The notes under the pieces are model-generated. The model was not told the origin of the DNA. It saw only the letters and a list, made by a program, of their open reading frames with translations, and ran no database searches. From Paenibacillus sp. FSL K6-1096 (GTDB lineage Bacteria > Bacillota > Bacilli > Paenibacillales > Paenibacillaceae): a stretch of 64,000 bases of DNA. A program made the translations under genes and the position numbers. How positions within the stretch are numbered: the first letter of the stretch is position 1; every line of letters begins with the position of its first letter. The DNA lies in assembly GCF_037977055.1 (NCBI RefSeq), contig NZ_CP150274.1:620001-684000 (forward strand), read 5' to 3'. Shown here one piece after another: positions 61,156-64,000 of the stretch.

Positions 61156-61197
61156 AAAAGGGCAGTGAGAGGTTATCCACCTGCCAACCACCCTTTT
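61156..61197 (-). promoter_or_regulatory. Attenuator/terminator hairpin between rpsB and tsf
   Basis: On the minus strand AAAAGGG...GGCAG-N14-CTGCCCTTTTTTT forms a hairpin ending in seven T residues, 34 bases past rpsB. Such a stem commonly reduces but does not abolish read-through into tsf. Confidence 0.7.
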
Positions 61198-61230
61198 CAT
61201 TTAAGTTCTTGTTTATGTTCCGGTTACTAC

Positions 61231-61932
61231 TTAGGCTGTAGTTGTATCTTCGCCTTGGTGAGCTTCAACAACGGCATCAGCCATTTTACCAGTCAGGAGC
61301 TTCACGGCGCGGATCGCGTCGTCATTACCCGGGATAACGTAGTCGATTTCGTCCGGATCGCAGTTTGTATCAACGATAGCCACGATTGGAATACCCAATT
61401 TGCGGGCTTCCGCTACTGCAATACGCTCTTTGCGAGGATCAATGATGAACAGGGCGCTTGGAAGGCCCTTCATGTTCTTGATACCGCCGAGGAATTTCTC
61501 AAGACGATCTTTCTCTTTGCGGAGAAGGATAACTTCTTTCTTAGGCAGTACTGCGAAGGTACCGTCTTCTTCCCAAGCTTCAAGCTTCTTCAGGCGGTCA
61601 ATACGCTTCTGAATCGTCTGGAAGTTAGTCAGGGTACCGCCCAGCCAGCGCTGGTTGATGAAGAACATGCCGGAACGTTCAGCTTCTTCCTTAACGGAAT
61701 CCTGTGCCTGCTTTTTGGTTCCCACGAACAGGATTGTGCCGTTGTCGCCAGCCACGCTCTTTACAAAGTTGTAAGCTTCCTCTACCTTTTTGACTGTCTT
61801 TTGCAGGTCAATAATGTAAATTCCGTTTCTTTCAGTGAAGATATAACGATCCATCTTAGGATTCCAACGACGGGTCTGGTGACCGAAGTGAACCCCAGCT
61901 TCGAGAAGCTGTTTCATGGAGATTACTGCCAT
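61231..61932 (-). CDS. rpsB: 30S ribosomal protein S2
   Basis: This 233-residue protein starts [20 protein letters not shown] and contains [40 protein letters not shown] and the [20 protein letters not shown] signature. ATG 61932 follows aggaggtgtgtgaag. S2 is the last protein to join the small subunit platform. The gene opens the rpsB-tsf-pyrH-frr-uppS block after a SigA promoter and a leader of about 120 bases. Confidence 0.99.
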   Translation of the reverse strand: MAVISMKQLLEAGVHFGHQTRRWNPKMDRYIFTERNGIYIIDLQKTVKKVEEAYNFVKSVAGDNGTILFVGTKKQAQDSVKEEAERSGMFFINQRWLGGTLTNFQTIQKRIDRLKKLEAWEEDGTFAVLPKKEVILLRKEKDRLEKFLGGIKNMKGLPSALFIIDPRKERIAVAEARKLGIPIVAIVDTNCDPDEIDYVIPGNDDAIRAVKLLTGKMADAVVEAHQGEDTTTA

Positions 61933-62056
61933 CTTCACACACCTCCTAGGTTTGGTTTATTGTGTGTCTCCTCCGCCGCGTGTCATCTTTCGGCAAGACT
62001 TTCTTCAGAAGAAAGCACCCCTTGTCGAAATCAACCGGCGTGTGTTTTAACACCGT
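61933..62056 (-). promoter_or_regulatory. rpsB 5' leader with stem-loops
   Basis: The untranslated leader between the predicted transcription start and rpsB contains a compact stem (CTTTCT/AGAAAG, 62003-62025 region) flanked by CAAGG...CTTG pairing and a GCGGCGGAGGAGAC purine run. An S2-type autoregulatory leader is plausible, but no specific motif could be verified. Confidence 0.4.
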
Positions 62057-62061
62057 CAATT

Positions 62062-62090
62062 ACTATAACATATTAAAACAGCCTGTGCAA
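62062..62090 (-). promoter_or_regulatory. SigA-type promoter of rpsB
   Basis: On the minus strand TTGCAC (62085-62090), a 17-base spacer and TATAGT (62062-62067). Both hexamers are close to consensus. Confidence 0.78.
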
Positions 62091-62123
62091 CGATTACTGC
62101 AAAGTTATTCATTTTGGGCACGA

Positions 62124-62765
62124 TTATTTTTTGACCGTAATCAGCTTGTCAATAATCGAGTTAATGCTCTCGCCCTTGGCGAAGCTGTAGCTGCCGTATT
62201 GAATGATTTTGTTGACCTTGCGGCTGTTTGCGGCCTGAAGGAACTTATCCTTGTCCTGAATAACGCCTGCCTCGGCCAGCACATCTGCGGTCTGGGCAAG
62301 CGTAATGCCCGTAGGAATCCTTACGGATATCGCTCCGTTCGCAGCACTCTCCGGCGATTCCGGCGCGGCCGGAGCCTTGGCCTCCCCGCCTGCCGGACTG
62401 CTCTCCGGCTGCGCCGGGGCGGACGGGCTTCCCGGCGTTGCCGCCGCACTTGGCGCGGCAGCCGCCTTCGGGGTGGCTGCCGGAGCAGGAGTCGCCGAAG
62501 GTACCGCAGCCTGCGTCGCTTCAGCGGCAGGCTCCCCATCGACTCCTTGGGCCGGTCCGCCCGGTGCCCCTTCATCCGGCGATGCTGTAGCTTGAGCAGC
62601 AGCATCCGCAGGGTCAACCACCGTCAGGTTCAGGCGGGCTGCTTCACGTACAAGCTCCTCCCGGGTCATCGGCGCGGCCCTGCCGGCGATCATCAGCTGG
62701 AGCAGCAGAGCCCCGGCGATCAGGCCGGCGCCCAATCCCAGCATGAAGTAGCGGTTCTTCATCAT
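62124..62765 (-). CDS. Membrane-anchored protein with MltG/YceG-like LysM-type end domain
   Basis: This 213-residue protein has one N-terminal membrane helix (FMLGLGAGLIAGALLLQLMI, about 7-26) and a short conserved segment TREELVREAARLNLTVVDPA. A long Ala/Pro/Ser/Thr/Glu linker (about 55-145) follows. The last 65 residues (ISVRIPTGITLAQTADVLAE, then AGVIQDKDKFLQAAN and SYSFAKGESINSIIDKLI) resemble the N-terminal LysM-like domain of the endolytic transglycosylase MltG. The catalytic half of MltG is absent. It overlaps the upstream gene by four bases (ATGA). Probably it binds or scaffolds in the cell envelope. Confidence 0.7.
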   Translation of the reverse strand: MMKNRYFMLGLGAGLIAGALLLQLMIAGRAAPMTREELVREAARLNLTVVDPADAAAQATASPDEGAPGGPAQGVDGEPAAEATQAAVPSATPAPAATPKAAAAPSAAATPGSPSAPAQPESSPAGGEAKAPAAPESPESAANGAISVRIPTGITLAQTADVLAEAGVIQDKDKFLQAANSRKVNKIIQYGSYSFAKGESINSIIDKLITVKK

Positions 62766-63340
62766 ACGGATTCCTCCTGCGCGGCCAGCTGCAGAATCAG
62801 CTGCACTTCACCCCGCTGAAGACCGGCAGTTCTGGCGATGGAATCGATGGATTTGCCCTGCTCATGCAGCTCGAACAGCCGCGGATACCGCAGCTTGACC
62901 GAGCTGACCGGCTTCGGCTTGGCCGGGGGCGCTTCCGCTGGAGCCTCCGCTTGTTCAGCCGGCGGATTACCGGCTGAGGGGCCTGCCGCCTCTCTTCCGA
63001 AGGCAGCCGTCAGCTGAAGCAGGCCCTTCTCTTCGGCAGTGAGCCTGGCATCCAGCAGCAGCAGGCTCTTCTCCAGCCCGGTAACCTGTCCGCGCAGGGC
63101 GCTAATCTCTTCCTGCAGGGCGGCTTTGTTCGCCTGCGACTGTGTTTTGATGCTGCCGACAAGCTGAATCAGCTCCGAATTCTCACGCTCAATGTCAGCC
63201 ATATACAGCTCCAGAGCCTTCTCCGCTTCCTTCAGGCTCTTCTTCTCCTCCGAGTCCTCCCTGCCGGTTCTGGCCGGCAGCCGCAGGGCATAGACCATAG
63301 CGGCTGCGCCTGCCAGCACGATGTATACCCATGGTTCCAA
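62762..63340 (-). CDS. Membrane-anchored coiled-coil protein in SwrB/YlxL position
   Basis: This 192-residue protein has a short N-terminal membrane helix (about residues 4-19, VYIVLAGAAAMVYALRL). A coiled coil spans about 30-105 (SLKEAEKALELYMADIEREN and on), followed by a Pro/Ala/Glu linker. The C-terminal helix-turn-helix-like segment is RYPRLFELHEQGKSIDSIAR then TAGLQRGEVQLILQLAAQ. The start is TTG at 63340 after aaggag. B. subtilis SwrB (YlxL), which promotes flagellar basal-body assembly, has a similar layout and lies in the same place before rpsB. Homology is inferred from architecture and position only. Confidence 0.65.
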   Translation of the reverse strand: MEPWVYIVLAGAAAMVYALRLPARTGREDSEEKKSLKEAEKALELYMADIERENSELIQLVGSIKTQSQANKAALQEEISALRGQVTGLEKSLLLLDARLTAEEKGLLQLTAAFGREAAGPSAGNPPAEQAEAPAEAPPAKPKPVSSVKLRYPRLFELHEQGKSIDSIARTAGLQRGEVQLILQLAAQEESV

Positions 63341-63379
63341 ATGTCTAATCTCCTTCTGCGTTCAATTCTTGCCAGCCTC

Positions 63380-63688
63380 TCAAAGACTGAAATCAATACG
63401 GTGCCCCTTATAGGGGTGTTCGGCTTCATGGGTATCCTCCGGCTTCTCCTGCTTGCGGGGATAGGCCTGGCTCCCGGGACGGCTTCCCTTCCCGCCGTCC
63501 CGCAGCGCCGATTCTGCAGACTCGTCCACCTCGCTGCTGCGCTGCGCAATCTCCTGGGTCTGCTTGACGTTCTGGCCGGCCAGCTGCTGCTGGTCAAGCG
63601 CAGGACGCTGCTGCAGGTTATTCTGGACTCTGCCCGCATCATGGGTGCGGGGCAGGGCAATTTGCAGTTCCACCGGCTTCATACTCAT
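63380..63688 (-). CDS. Small flagellar-operon protein of unknown function
   Basis: This 102-residue hydrophilic protein starts MSMKPVELQIALPRTHDAGR and continues with QNNLQQRPALDQQQLAGQ, ending in a charged disordered tail with HPYKGHRIDFSL. The N-terminal pattern resembles short uncharacterised proteins found at the 3' end of flagellar/chemotaxis operons in Bacillota and Clostridia. The tail could interact with envelope or export components, but no domain is recognised. The ATG follows gaagaagagggatcgt. It is the next-to-last gene of the operon tail. Confidence 0.65.
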   Translation of the reverse strand: MSMKPVELQIALPRTHDAGRVQNNLQQRPALDQQQLAGQNVKQTQEIAQRSSEVDESAESALRDGGKGSRPGSQAYPRKQEKPEDTHEAEHPYKGHRIDFSL

Positions 63689-63758
63689 ACGATCCCTCTT
63701 CTTCCGTGATAGATTTCAGAATCAAGGAATGGCAGGCCGCCCTAAGCTGCCTGCCTGA

Positions 63759-64000
63759 TTAGATGTACGGCGTAATGGAGATATCCCCTTCGCTGTATAT
63801 GAAGGATACCCGCTCAGTAGGGTCCTTGACGAAGCGCGTGTACCTGCCGATCACGATTTTGGAGCCGCCATAGATCGTTTTGATGACGTCCACTCTGGCT
63901 CTGCCGGTATCCTCCAGCATCCGTTCAATTTCCAGCACACGCTCTTTAATTCTCTTCTCCTCGCGCAGATGGGATTGCTTCGTTGCATTGAGCTTCACCC
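63759..64000 (-). CDS. FapA/DUF342 protein, C-terminal fragment (runs off right edge)
   Basis: Only the last 80 or so residues are inside the window. They are charged and helical at the start (KRIKERVLEIERMLEDTGRA), followed by ARVDVIKTIYGGSKIVIGRY and a short beta stretch ERVSFIYSEGDISI. This matches the end of DUF342/FapA proteins, a coiled coil followed by the closing part of a polymeric beta-helix domain. The upstream part and start are outside the window. FapA proteins in Bacillota are encoded with flagellar genes. Confidence 0.75.
   Translation of the reverse strand, partial: VKLNATKQSHLREEKRIKERVLEIERMLEDTGRARVDVIKTIYGGSKIVIGRYTRFVKDPTERVSFIYSEGDISITPYI

Noticed and set aside
60397..62076. 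559-codon plus-strand frame opposite tsf and rpsB
   Set aside because: Spans two conserved genes and the rpsB promoter; no coding evidence of its own.
1..64000. Mobile element, prophage or integron
   Set aside because: No transposase, integrase, terminal inverted repeats or att-like duplications were seen. The local insertions (sigma pair, AraC locus, yajQ) show no flanking repeats.

Overview
The window is chromosomal DNA from an endospore-forming Bacillota bacterium, most likely a Paenibacillus. That assignment is an inference. It rests on gene order almost collinear with the Bacillus subtilis stretch from the end of the flagellar operon through rpsB, polC, infB, pnp, dapG, ftsK/spoIIIE, pgsA and recA to spoVS. 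It also rests on sporulation genes (spoVS, dpaA/dpaB, a SleB-type hydrolase, a SpoIIIE/FtsK translocase), strong Shine-Dalgarno sites, many TTG/GTG starts and moderately GC-rich codon use. Nearly all genes lie on the minus strand. Only the first DapA-like gene and the AraC/siderophore-binding locus are on the plus strand.

Read in the direction of transcription (right to left), the window opens with the tail of a flagellar operon (FapA end, a small flagellar-operon protein, a SwrB-position coiled-coil protein, an MltG-like anchored protein). The translation and envelope block follows: rpsB-tsf-pyrH-frr-uppS-cdsA-dxr-rasP-proS-polC. Next comes the transcription/translation operon rimP-nusA-rnpM-ylxQ-infB-rbfA-nrnA-truB-ribF-rpsO-pnp. 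After it lie ylxY, an M16 protease, dut, the dipicolinate synthase pair dpaA-dpaB and the lysine/DAP genes dapG-dapA. Then come rnjB, an inserted ECF sigma/anti-sigma pair, tepA-ylzJ-ftsK, the AraC/binding-protein locus, sleB, ymfF-ymfH-ymfI, ymfJ, ymfK, rodZ, a small membrane protein, yajQ, pgsA, cinA, recA, recX, rny, ymdB and spoVS. The left end carries an M19 dipeptidase, a PduL-type phosphotransacylase, a block of 51-bp DNA repeats, a DEAD-box helicase, and a divergent LysR/DapA-like pair. No rRNA, tRNA, insertion sequence, prophage or CRISPR array was seen.

The most unusual locus is at 20.8-22.85 kb. An AraC-family regulator and a siderophore-type lipoprotein form one uninterrupted reading frame. 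The lipoprotein also has its own nested promoter, a perfect 7-1-7 Fur box and a ribosome binding site inside that frame. This allows two products: a free binding lipoprotein, and a membrane-spanning AraC-receptor fusion. Other points of note are two adjacent arrays of 51/52-bp DNA repeats (3.19-3.73 kb), an apparent ATT start for ymdB, an archaeal/eukaryotic-type ProS in the usual proS position, and a long Gly/Asn/Arg/Gln repeat tract in InfB.
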